DNA of 11,625 nucleotides. Origin: UBA961 sp041191145 (GTDB lineage Bacteria; Bacteroidota; Ignavibacteria; Kapaibacteriales; UBA961). Below are positions 1 through 7,100 of the stretch, in pieces. Every line of letters begins with the position of its first letter. The stretch's first letter is position 1. The stretch lies in contig JBEEPK010000064.1 of assembly GCA_041191145.1 (NCBI GenBank), positions 1-11,625 of the forward strand, read 5' to 3'. The position numbers and the translations under genes are program-made. Under the pieces are notes generated by a model. The model was given only the letters and a program-made list of their open reading frames with translations. It made no database searches and was not told where the DNA came from.

Positions 1-1
1 A

Positions 2-874
2 TATACAGTTACAGTCACAGATGCCAAAGGTTGTAGCGCGCAATCAACAGTGACAATCACGGAACCTAATTCCAAAGTTGAAGTAGGATCTGCAATTGTT
101 GAGAATCAAGTGAGTTGTTTTGGATTTTCAGATGGTATCATCAGCATTCCAACACCGACTGGTGGAACCCCGCCATATACAGTGGTATGGAATACACAAC
201 CGGTTAGATATACAGAAAGAGTAGTAGGTGTTGGAGCTGGTACATATACAGCAGTTATTATTGACGCAAAAGGTTGTATTGCCGAAACATTTATCTCTCT
301 TGGGCAACCCGCAGAGGTAGTAGTTGAATCACCTAAAGACACATTGGTCCTCATTCAGACCAATGCAATATTCGCAGCTGGTACTAATAATGAAAGAACT
401 ACCTATCAATGGCAAACAAATCTTGGTACAGGTTTCCAGAATATGCAAGACATATTCCAATATCTTGGTACAAAAACTCCTGTATTGAATGTCTTGAATT
501 GCACATTGTTTAATCACAATCAACCATTCCGTTGTATTGTTGCAACTGATGGTTGTTTTGACACAACAGATATTGCAACCCTAAGCATTCGCACAAATGT
601 AAGTGTTGATGATAAGGATGAAATCGCTGGTTTCAATGTTTCCCCCAATCCTACCGGCGAATCAGATCAATTGCAATTGCGTTTTTCAGAAAAATCGAAT
701 CAAGATATTACAATTGAATTACTCGATATTTTGGGATCAATTCACTATTCCAATACATTGCAAGCGGGAAGTGAATCATGCATGATTCCTGTACAATCTT
801 TGAATTCCGGCATGTATATGCTAAGAGTCCATATGAATAATACTGTATTCATTCAGAAAGTAATTGTGAATTAA
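2..874 (+). CDS. SprB-repeat protein with T9SS C-terminal sorting domain (5' partial)
   Basis: The reading frame is open from base 2, so the gene starts upstream of the window and only its last ~290 residues are visible. In order they show: the end of one SprB-type repeat (YTVTVTDAKGC, bases 2-67); a second complete repeat (about 113-310), with the typical GGTPPYTVVW and GTYTAVIIDAKGC elements; an Ig-like stretch around 400-590 (YQWQ, then FRCIVATDGC); and an ~80-residue T9SS sorting domain from about 632 (FNVSPNPTG through FIQKVIVN). By family knowledge such proteins are exported across the outer membrane by the type IX system and act at the cell surface or as adhesins. SprB itself is a gliding adhesin, but the repeat is shared by many surface proteins, so gliding is not implied. 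The stop (TAA, 872-874) is followed 21 nt later by a hairpin terminator. Family call is firm; the specific role is unknown. Confidence 0.9.
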   Translation, partial: YTVTVTDAKGCSAQSTVTITEPNSKVEVGSAIVENQVSCFGFSDGIISIPTPTGGTPPYTVVWNTQPVRYTERVVGVGAGTYTAVIIDAKGCIAETFISLGQPAEVVVESPKDTLVLIQTNAIFAAGTNNERTTYQWQTNLGTGFQNMQDIFQYLGTKTPVLNVLNCTLFNHNQPFRCIVATDGCFDTTDIATLSIRTNVSVDDKDEIAGFNVSPNPTGESDQLQLRFSEKSNQDITIELLDILGSIHYSNTLQAGSESCMIPVQSLNSGMYMLRVHMNNTVFIQKVIVN

Positions 875-895
875 CGATTGAAATATCTGTAAAGC

Positions 896-927
896 AAAAA
901 AGGCATCCATATGGATGCCTTTTTTTT
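896..927. terminator. Palindromic, probably bidirectional terminator (copy 1)
   Basis: An 18-bp perfect palindrome GGCATCCATATGGATGCC (902-919) can form a 7-bp stem with an ATAT loop. It has six A on the left and eight T on the right, so it can act as an intrinsic terminator on either strand. It would end the T9SS protein gene on plus, and could also catch minus-strand transcription coming from the FISUMP gene. The same palindrome occurs again at 1960-1977. Confidence 0.85.
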
Positions 928-944
928 ATGGGGTCGTGGTTCGG
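896..944 (+). repeat. Direct repeat copy 1: terminator plus tRNA-Phe 3'-end remnant
   Basis: This 49-base block matches 1953-2000 in the same orientation. It differs only in three homopolymer lengths (A6 versus A7, T8 versus T7, G4 versus G3). Its last eight bases (937-944, tggttcgg) are the complement of the tRNA-Phe acceptor 3' strand plus discriminator base. Beyond 944 the similarity stops abruptly: the T arm and the rest of the tRNA are absent, so this copy is a remnant and not a working tRNA. Together with copy 2 it brackets the FISUMP gene. Confidence 0.9.
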
Positions 945-1096
945 TTTTTTGCCGCACCTCATTCAGATGTCGCTTCAATCCTCGCTTCTACACTAGCGGG
1001 GGCCCAAAGGTGGGGGCTTCGGAAATTAGTAAGTATCAGAACCCTTATAGTTTTTCTACTATATTTTTGGGGTTTTTGCCCCAAATGGGCAAGGGA
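945..1096. other. Non-coding stretch with a GC-rich patch, downstream of the FISUMP gene
   Basis: No convincing gene is seen here. Bases 951-1022 are about 61% GC by hand count (44 of 72), well above the AT-rich surroundings. They carry TCGCTTC twice, five bases apart (970-988), and GGGGGC twice (near 998-1017). Further right, TTGCCC-CAAAT-GGGCAA (1076-1092) can form a 6-bp hairpin just past the FISUMP stop, but no T-run follows it on either strand, so it is not a standard terminator. Function unknown; it could be structured RNA, a recombination site or a degenerate repeat. Confidence 0.4.
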
Positions 1097-1789
1097 CTAA
1101 TCCCTCAAACAACGAACAGACAAGCCATCGTAATTATTAAAGGTGTTCCTATTCACCATAGTCTCATCATAATAGTCCAGATTACGATTCCAAGCATAAC
1201 CGTCGCTTTCAGAAGAACTCCACCAACTACCACCATCAGTAATGCCTAAGAAATTTCCACCTTCAATACGGCTACCGCCCGGCAAACCATTAAATCCGCT
1301 ACTATTAGTGCCATGACCATTATTAGACCAACCCGTTGTACTCTTCATCTTTTGGCCTGCTAGGTCTTCTCCTCCTAAAAAGTTTGTTAGGACAGTCCAT
1401 TCTGCATCACTTGGTACATGATAACCAGCAGGGGCAAGGCCTCTGGCATCTTTTACACAATACCAATTGTACAGCTTACCATACTTTTCTCCATTCTTGG
1501 GATCATTATCATAATAACACCAAGCACCTTCTTGCTTGTTTCCAGCATCTAGCCATTCATCTAAAGTACGTGCATGACGAATTGTATCTCCATTTCGATA
1601 TTTACTAACATGTAAGTTTTCAGACATCCAAACTTGTGTGTTAATTTTTACAATTCCGTATTTTCTCCCATCCCGTATATCTGTAAATACTGAATCAGAA
1701 ACAGTAGGATTTGGATTATTTACAGAATTTTCTTCACAACCTACAATCAGTAACATTGTCAAAAAAACAAAAACCATCAAACTCTTCAT
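1097..1789 (-). CDS. FISUMP-domain lipoprotein
   Basis: The 230-residue protein begins with a lipoprotein signal (MKSLMVF..., hydrophobic to residue 17, lipobox IVGC with Cys18, followed by EE). A low-complexity N/P/S linker follows, and from about residue 36 a single FISUMP domain (Fibrobacter succinogenes major paralogous domain). Hallmarks are the early DGRKYGIVKI and QVWMSENL, the central YGKLYNWY and LAPAGYHVPSDAEW, then SGFNGLPGGSR, GSWWSSSESD and the terminal GLSVRCLRD. This is the usual compact one-domain form. The family is exported or surface-anchored and often exists as many paralogues per genome; its biochemical role is unknown. Start: ATG at 1787-1789, preceded by a weak GAGAG. 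An AT-rich stretch at 1812-1819 (TATATTTA on minus) could be a -7 element, though no clear -33 partner is seen. The gene stands alone between two copies of a tRNA-Phe 3'-end/terminator repeat, suggesting it arrived as a unit. Confidence 0.93.
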   Translation of the reverse strand: MKSLMVFVFLTMLLIVGCEENSVNNPNPTVSDSVFTDIRDGRKYGIVKINTQVWMSENLHVSKYRNGDTIRHARTLDEWLDAGNKQEGAWCYYDNDPKNGEKYGKLYNWYCVKDARGLAPAGYHVPSDAEWTVLTNFLGGEDLAGQKMKSTTGWSNNGHGTNSSGFNGLPGGSRIEGGNFLGITDGGSWWSSSESDGYAWNRNLDYYDETMVNRNTFNNYDGLSVRCLRD

Positions 1790-1952
1790 TGGAATCTCTC
1801 AATTGTTTAATTAAATATATAATATATGTACTTCCATTAATGTCTTTCGGTACTAACTCACATTCCGAATTTAACTCATCACTTTTGTTAACACAAGGTG
1901 AAATACAATTCATTCCATAAAGTTATCGAGATACCTAAGGTTACCCCAAAAT
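1790..1952. other. AT-rich intergenic region upstream of the FISUMP gene
   Basis: No gene is supported here. The segment must hold the FISUMP promoter. The strongly AT-rich run at 1801-1830 is the likely core-promoter area on the minus strand. No strong inverted repeats, operator-like sites or coding potential were seen. Confidence 0.4.
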
Positions 1953-1984
1953 AAAAAAAGGCATCCATATGGATGCCTTTTTTT
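1953..1984. terminator. tRNA-Phe terminator (copy 2 of the palindromic terminator)
   Basis: A perfect 18-bp palindrome (1960-1977) has seven A on the left and seven T on the right. On the minus strand it lies 8 nt past the tRNA-Phe discriminator base, where a tRNA terminator is expected. The flanking A and T runs make it functional in either direction. Confidence 0.85.
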
Positions 1985-1992
1985 ATGGGTCG

Positions 1993-2000
<8 letters not shown>
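1953..2000 (+). repeat. Direct repeat copy 2: tRNA-Phe 3' end plus its terminator
   Basis: This is the second copy of the block at 896-944. Here its right end (1993-2000) is the genuine acceptor 3' strand and discriminator of the intact tRNA-Phe, so this is probably the parental arrangement. The two copies start about 1057 bp apart. Matches outside homopolymers are perfect over the palindrome and over tcgtggttcgg. Confidence 0.9.
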
Positions 2001-2065
<65 letters not shown>

Positions 2066-2066
2066 A

Positions 2067-2082
2067 TATTCTCGAAAGAATA
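2067..2082 (-). other. Small hairpin in the tRNA-Phe leader
   Basis: TATTCT-CGAA-AGAATA is a perfect 6-bp inverted repeat with a 4-base loop. It ends one base before the first base of tRNA-Phe on the transcribed side. It may form in the 5' leader of the precursor near the RNase P cut, or be chance in AT-rich DNA. Confidence 0.35.
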
Positions 2083-2087
2083 GATGG

Positions 2088-2118
2088 CGAAAATAGGGAA
2101 TTTGGGTAGAAATGCAAA
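2088..2118 (-). promoter_or_regulatory. Putative Bacteroidota-type promoter for tRNA-Phe
   Basis: On the minus strand TTTG (2115-2118) is followed after 19 nt by TATTTTCG (2088-2095). This matches the Bacteroidota consensus TTTG-N17-21-TAnnTTTG at all but one defined -7 position. Initiation about 7 nt downstream would leave a leader of roughly 15-20 nt before the tRNA. Read by eye only. Confidence 0.45.
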
Positions 2119-2140
2119 AGGAAAATTCTTTGATGCAATT

Positions 2141-2719
2141 TCAAAATTGAAAAGATGAGGATTCCGGTCTTGAAAGCCATTCCGCAAGTGTTTGAGCTTG
2201 CAGGTCTTTAGGCGAAAGTATAGGTTCAGTGTCTATCTCGTGAACAGGCCATTCAATAGCTAATGTGGGATCATTCCAAAGAATGCCAGATTCTGCTTTT
2301 GGATTATAGATCGCCGTACATTTATAGATCATCTCGGTGCCATGCTCCATGGACATAAAACCATTGGCAAATCCCGCAGGAACCCATAATTGATATGGAT
2401 CTTGGGCAGACAGTTCAATGTGAATATGCTGACCCAAAGTAGGAGAATTCTTTCTGATGTCAATCTCCACAATATGCGCCCTGCCGGAAGTCACTCTGAG
2501 TAATTTACCCATGGGCTTCTCCCACTGAAAATGCATGCCGCGAATCACGCCCAAAGCTGAAATGGAATGATTTTCTTGGACGAATGCATCGGTGATACCC
2601 AATTCGGCAAAAGAGTCCTTATGATAAGACTCCATAAATACACCGCGATCATCTTCATAGACATCAGCCTTGATGAGATGAATGCCATTCAAATATGTTT
2701 GTACAATTGAAAAACCCAT
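2141..2719 (-). CDS. rfbC: dTDP-4-dehydrorhamnose 3,5-epimerase (RmlC/RfbC family)
   Basis: By family this cupin enzyme epimerises C3 and C5 of dTDP-4-keto-6-deoxyglucose in dTDP-L-rhamnose synthesis for surface polysaccharide. The 192 residues match the usual RmlC length. Against the Salmonella enzyme (recalled from memory) the active-site positions read: Arg60 and His63 in RGMHFQ, Lys72 in GKLLR, Tyr132 in IYKC, Tyr138 in IYNP, and Asp172 in LSPKD, the partner of the catalytic His. The residue equivalent to His120 is Asn119 (GFANGF instead of GFAHGF), so a related NDP-sugar epimerase activity is possible. The ATG at 2719 was chosen over one 57 nt upstream because AGGAAG (2723-2728) precedes it and the protein then begins as family members do. 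The Shine-Dalgarno overlaps the radC stop, suggesting translational coupling. No rfbA, rfbB or rfbD is in the window. Confidence 0.9.
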   Translation of the reverse strand: MGFSIVQTYLNGIHLIKADVYEDDRGVFMESYHKDSFAELGITDAFVQENHSISALGVIRGMHFQWEKPMGKLLRVTSGRAHIVEIDIRKNSPTLGQHIHIELSAQDPYQLWVPAGFANGFMSMEHGTEMIYKCTAIYNPKAESGILWNDPTLAIEWPVHEIDTEPILSPKDLQAQTLAEWLSRPESSSFQF

Positions 2720-2722
2720 ATT

Positions 2723-2728
2723 CTTCCT
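2723..2728 (-). promoter_or_regulatory. rfbC ribosome binding site, overlapping the radC stop
   Basis: AGGAAG on the minus strand lies 3 nt before the ATG at 2719 and shares bases with the radC stop codon TAG (2727-2729). It decides the rfbC start and implies coupling with radC. Confidence 0.6.
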
Positions 2729-3470
2729 AGGGGAAACAACCTCGTTCACGCAAACTTGTATATGTATCACCGGCAATGATGATATGATCCAGCAAAGGTA
2801 TATGCATCATATTGCCGACTTGTCGTAATTGCTCAGTAAGTGATATATCCTCATTGCTCGGCTCGGTATTTCCCGATGGATGATTATGTAATGCAATAAT
2901 CGATGCAGCACTCTCGATAATCGCCGTCCGAAATACCTCGCGCGGATGAACAATACTCGAATTTAATGAGCCCTCACTGATTTTCTTTGTTGAAAATACA
3001 ATGTTTGAAGTATTTAATAATGCGATGTAAAAACTCTCCGTGCGTGCTCCACGCATTCTTGGTATGAAATATCTTGCAACATCATCCGGTGATTGCAATA
3101 TCATTCCTGGATTGAAAGATTCCTGCTGAAACCTCCTGCTAAGCTCAAAAGCCGCTGCTATGCCGATTGCCTTTGCCATGCCCATGCCCTTGATCGAACA
3201 TAATTCCCGAATTGATCGTGAACCCAAATCCATGATGCTCTGATAATTGTCCAACATGTTTCTGGCAATGTCCAAAGCAGACATTCCATGTGAACCAGAA
3301 CCAATCAAAATCGCCAATAATTCGCTGTCACTGACGGTGTTTGGACCATAATTTAATAATCGCTCGCGCGGTCTCTCATCTTGCCGCCATTCCCGAATGG
3401 AACGCTCAGAGCGCATTTTCTCGGAAATCATGGATATTTCCCCCGATTGCACATTCAATCCCTTTTTCAT
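2727..3470 (-). CDS. radC: RadC-family JAB/MPN metalloprotease-fold protein
   Basis: The 247-residue protein has the two-part RadC layout. The N-terminal helical region (about 20-115) contains RPRERLL, SDSELLAILIGSGS and a helix-hairpin-helix (CSIKGMGMAKA, about 91-101). The C-terminal JAMM domain carries Glu166 (SEGSLN), His195-x-His197 (HNHPSGN) and Asp208, a complete zinc-site signature. Family members were once linked to DNA repair; that role is disputed and the true function is unknown. The ATG at 3470 was chosen because GGGGAAG lies just upstream; a start at 3512 would overlap cutA by 28 nt and make the protein longer than usual. It is the middle gene of a cutA-radC-rfbC run. Full length with all key residues, so it looks intact and chromosomal rather than a phage fragment. 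Confidence 0.95.
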   Translation of the reverse strand: MKKGLNVQSGEISMISEKMRSERSIREWRQDERPRERLLNYGPNTVSDSELLAILIGSGSHGMSALDIARNMLDNYQSIMDLGSRSIRELCSIKGMGMAKAIGIAAAFELSRRFQQESFNPGMILQSPDDVARYFIPRMRGARTESFYIALLNTSNIVFSTKKISEGSLNSSIVHPREVFRTAIIESAASIIALHNHPSGNTEPSNEDISLTEQLRQVGNMMHIPLLDHIIIAGDTYTSLRERGCFP

Positions 3471-3473
3471 GTT

Positions 3474-3480
3474 CTTCCCC
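3474..3480 (-). promoter_or_regulatory. radC ribosome binding site
   Basis: GGGGAAG on the minus strand lies 3 nt before the ATG at 3470, inside the 14-nt cutA-radC gap. It is one of the clearest Shine-Dalgarno sequences here and decides the radC start. Confidence 0.6.
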
Positions 3481-3484
3481 GTGA

Positions 3485-3814
3485 TTATGATGAAATGACT
3501 CCCTTTGACCACTTTATATAGTCTTTATTACCCAAATAACCCTCAAATTCACCGATATATGGAACTTCATAAGCATGATTGGACATCAAATAATCGCGCA
3601 ATGCCTCTGTTGTATCATGAAAAGTTTTACAAATCAATTCCACTTCGGATTCCTCTTGCAAAGCGCCTTCCCAGGAATATAGGGCGATATGCGATGGTCG
3701 AATCCAGCAACAAAAAGCCAATTGTGCCGAAATAATGTGTCGCGCCATTTCTCGTGCTTTGTCCTCAGTAGGAAGACTTGTGCACAGAAGGCTGAATTTC
3801 TCGTTCAATTCCAT
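3485..3814 (-). CDS. cutA: CutA1-family divalent-cation tolerance protein
   Basis: The 109-residue protein matches the small, trimeric ferredoxin-like CutA1 family in length and signature: LLCTSLPTEDKAREMARHII at the N terminus, the Cys pair at 35-36 in LAFCCWIRP, YSWEG (46-50), HAYEVPYI (80-87) and GNKDYIKW (95-102). CutA1 was named for copper tolerance in E. coli, but its general role is uncertain. The ATG at 3814 gives the family-typical length; a GTG at 3844 in the same frame would add 10 residues and neither has a strong Shine-Dalgarno. First gene of the minus-strand run with radC and rfbC, and divergent from the small membrane protein gene at 3856 with 41 bp between. No metal-responsive operator was seen. 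Confidence 0.9.
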   Translation of the reverse strand: MELNEKFSLLCTSLPTEDKAREMARHIISAQLAFCCWIRPSHIALYSWEGALQEESEVELICKTFHDTTEALRDYLMSNHAYEVPYIGEFEGYLGNKDYIKWSKGVISS

Positions 3815-3855
3815 AATTTTGCCATGTTTCTTGTCAAACAACACTTTCAGTTCAC

Positions 3856-4155
3856 ATGATAGAACTCTTCATATTTCATGTACATGCAATGGCCGGACTG
3901 TATGCCTTCACGAAAAGATGGCAAGAAGGCAAATTGCGTGAAGGTTTCATGGCCCTAGCCATCTTCTTTTTGGTATTTATCATCATGTGGACTTTGACCG
4001 GTCAAATCGTGAAAGCACTTGTGCCCGCCGAGGGTTTTGCCACATGGTTTACCCGCGATACAGGTTCTCTCGTGCTTGTCATCATACCTGATCTCATCTT
4101 TTTTAAAGTTTTTTTTCTGAATGATCGCACCGAAGTGAAACCTCTTGAGACTTAA
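3856..4155 (+). CDS. Small three-helix membrane protein, conserved hypothetical
   Basis: This 99-residue protein has about three hydrophobic segments: 1-18, 31-56 and 68-88. A basic loop (TKRWQEGKLREG, 19-30) joins the first two, and a charged tail (NDRTEVKPLET) follows. This pattern predicts an inner-membrane protein with the basic loop in the cytoplasm. The composition is clearly protein-like and it fits neatly between flanking genes. It resembles small uncharacterised proteins from Chlorobi/Ignavibacteria-type genomes, which is an impression and not a search result. No strong Shine-Dalgarno precedes ATG 3856. It is divergent from cutA and 37 nt upstream of the next plus-strand gene. Function unknown; no catalytic motif is visible. 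Confidence 0.75.
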   Translation: MIELFIFHVHAMAGLYAFTKRWQEGKLREGFMALAIFFLVFIIMWTLTGQIVKALVPAEGFATWFTRDTGSLVLVIIPDLIFFKVFFLNDRTEVKPLET

Positions 4156-4192
4156 AGTGTCTTATACACGGTTAAATGATCATTCAAATACT

Positions 4193-7100
4193 ATGACACC
4201 ACAATACTTCATATTCTTTATCATTTCTTTCTTTGCGATTATCACCTCAAGCTATTCGCAAGTGACAGTCGAAATTCGTCAATTGATACCAATTTCCGTC
4301 ACGATTGACTCAGCAAATTATCCCATTTTGCGCGCATGGCTTCGAGTCAGTGCAAATGGTGCTCCCTATACTTTTTCCAATTCCGAACTCACCATCATTG
4401 AGAGTAATTTCAGCTCCAAAGCCACTTCTGTGTCAATACCCGATGCACAAGGATATCAAGAGGTGACATGGATTACGCGTTCCGAGGGAGGAAATCGAGC
4501 GGAGTTCGTTGTGTCAACAACTATCGGGACTGGTACGATTGTCGGAAGACATTATAGAAATGGGATCAGTCAAGTACGCTTTTGTGATCCATTCAGCGTT
4601 CAAATTGAAGAATTCAATTTTGGCTCTGTCCCAGAAGGATATCAAGAGTATACCACATTACTCGTAAAGGCAATTGGTGCCAAAAAAAATGATCGAGGGG
4701 TAGAAATAAGTGCAAATCTTGACTCAATTACCTTCTCTCATCCTGATTTTTCCTATCGATGGATTGGATCTTATGTGTCCACCAATCCACCACCCGTTGG
4801 ACTTTCGCCCGCAGTGGGATATTATTTCGATATCATCTTCAAGCCAAGTAGATCGGGTTATTATAAAGAGTATGCCGTCCTTCATTATGAGGGTGGACAA
4901 AAAGATTATCTCTTGCTTAGAGCAAATGGCTTTGAAATGAAAGAAGTGCGCTCTTTGAATATACTCGAGCCGGATACTTCAATCATTCTCACTCCATGCA
5001 CTCCATTTCAAGTGAAATGGAAAGGATATAGAGTGGGCGCACCGACATATGTTGATTGGACTCCCGACAATGGCAAAACCTGGGATACGCTCGGCTTCAG
5101 TATGGATAGCGTGTTTTTATGGCGCACACCGGGCACGATTACGGACTCGGGAAGACTTCGCGTCAGACAAGAGCTTGGAAATTTTGATCAAAAAACATTG
5201 CTGCATCCCGCTCTCAAAGCGCCTGTTTCCAAAATTGCTTGGAATGGTGTCGGCGATGCGCTCATCGCAGGTTATGAATCAGGAAAAATTGCTGAGTGGA
5301 ATAAAGTGGATGGCATCCTTCGTGATACATTTTTGCTCTCGGGAATTTCCTTTCCTGTCAGCCGTTCCGAATGGCTAGGTATCGGTTATATCAGCGATAC
5401 TTCGATCTATGGTGTATATCGCATTCCTTCCACTGGACAAGAATTGCTGTCGGTATTCAATCGAGGTTCACTCAATCCAATTCTTCTGAAAACTATCACT
5501 GGTGAAGGTGAAATCTCCACTGTTCATCGAATCAAGGATGAATTGCTACTCGTCCCAAAAAGAGGGAAGATCATTCGCAGGATTTCTCTCAAAGATGGAT
5601 CTGAATCCACACCCTATAGTTTTCCTGAACCAATCACTGCATTTAATCCGGGTAATGGAATCACAGGAAGCATTGCGCTTCTTGATGGTACGATACATGT
5701 ATTGGACATGAGCAATTTGCAGATGGTTACAACAATATCCAATCCCGCTTTGCCTCTTATCGCACAATTGACTGTTTCAAATGATGGAGCATATCTTGCG
5801 GCTGGAACAATAGTCAGCGAGCCAAGTTTGTATTCTTTTTCCGCAAGTCAAGTACATGTGATTGATATTGCATCAAAAACAATTGTTCGTTCTCTCAGAA
5901 ATTCCGCAAGCGAAATTATTGGATTGGACTTTAATTCGACGAATCAATTTCTTGCAACAGGGTTTGCGGGATTTCCACAAATTTCTGTGTGGCGCGTTCC
6001 AACAAATGTCTTTCTTGGACAATTGGCAAATCATGAAGGATTTTTGACCGATATCAAATATAGTCCTGATGGAAAGTCTCTGGCTTCATCCGCAAGAACT
6101 TCCGATAATCTCAAAGTGATGGATTTTGCATTCCCGGAAAAAGACACAAGTATCGGATTCATTCGCATCGAGCCATCAAAACCGGTTATTGTTTCTGCTG
6201 ATTTGGGTGATGCAATCATGATGCATCCAACGGATACGGTTTTGACCGTGAATCTTTGCAATGGTGGCAATGGCGATATTTTTGTTGAATATGCGTATTT
6301 CCGTGAAGCAACACATTTCTCATTGATTTCTCAAATCCCGAATACACTCAGAATCGCACCGGGCAAATGCATCGATATTAATATCAGAGTGCTCGCACGC
6401 GATAATGGCTTGCTGACAGATTCATTATTCTTCGGTTATTGTAATCAAGAGTTCTTCATGCCGATTCGCGCGAATGGTATTTTGCGCTCGATCAATCCTA
6501 TTGCACAAGGACAAAAACTTGGTCCTGCATGTATCAATGAAACAGTCACCAAAACCATTGAACTCATCCGAAATGATGATCCGGTTCCTGTTACCATCAA
6601 TAAAATCGTGACAAAATCACCTGCGATAAAAGTATTGACAAAGATTGCAGATTCAGTATTGAGTCCCGGTGCTTCATTATTCGTGGAAGTACAATTCTCA
6701 CCAAAAATATTGGGTGAAGAATTGATAGAAGTATTGGTTTTTCATTCAGGACTTAGTCAATATGAAGTGCCAATGGTTTTGAAAGGGTATGGTGATGGCA
6801 CTGATATTTCTGTCCCTGGAATCATTGCTTGCATTCCAGAATTACAGAAGAAAACAATCACTTTGCAAAATGCATCTTTGAATGAAGTCAGACTCGATTC
6901 CGCATTCATTTCCGGCAATGCTTTTACGCTTAGTACTCCACTTCCATTGATCATGCCTCCAAAATCTCAAAGAGATATTGAAATCACTTTCTCGGGATCA
7001 TTGCCCGATAGCGGAGAAATCATAGCTTGCTCATTCTATCCATGTGCAAGTGCAAAGGTGATTCGGATTGTGCCATACACAGCTTCTGCAACATTACGCA

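Noticed and set aside
970..990. Sequence on the minus strand resembling a CRISPR repeat tail (GAGGATTGAAGC)
   Set aside because: Only one short occurrence with no spaced array and no cas genes; the similarity is to a short common ending.
911..1249. Plus-strand open frame through the repeat and antisense to the FISUMP gene
   Set aside because: It starts inside the terminator, is low complexity, and its 3' half is antisense to a clear lipoprotein gene.
1336..1608. 90-residue plus-strand open frame, rich in His and Leu
   Set aside because: It is the antisense shadow of the FISUMP domain, with biased composition and no start context.
1801..1830. AT-rich run as a replication origin
   Set aside because: No DnaA-box cluster or iterons; more likely the FISUMP promoter area.
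945..1952. Integrase or transposase in the repeat-bounded unit
   Set aside because: All frames were read; only the FISUMP gene is supported, so a complete mobile element is not claimed.
2136..2149. Inverted repeat CAATTTCAAAATTG at the rfbC stop as a terminator
   Set aside because: The stem is AT-only apart from one pair, the loop is too small, and no T-run follows.
2727..3470. RadC as a marker of a phage, island or anti-restriction locus
   Set aside because: The protein is full length with both domains and sits in a tight housekeeping-type run; no phage or plasmid genes are nearby.
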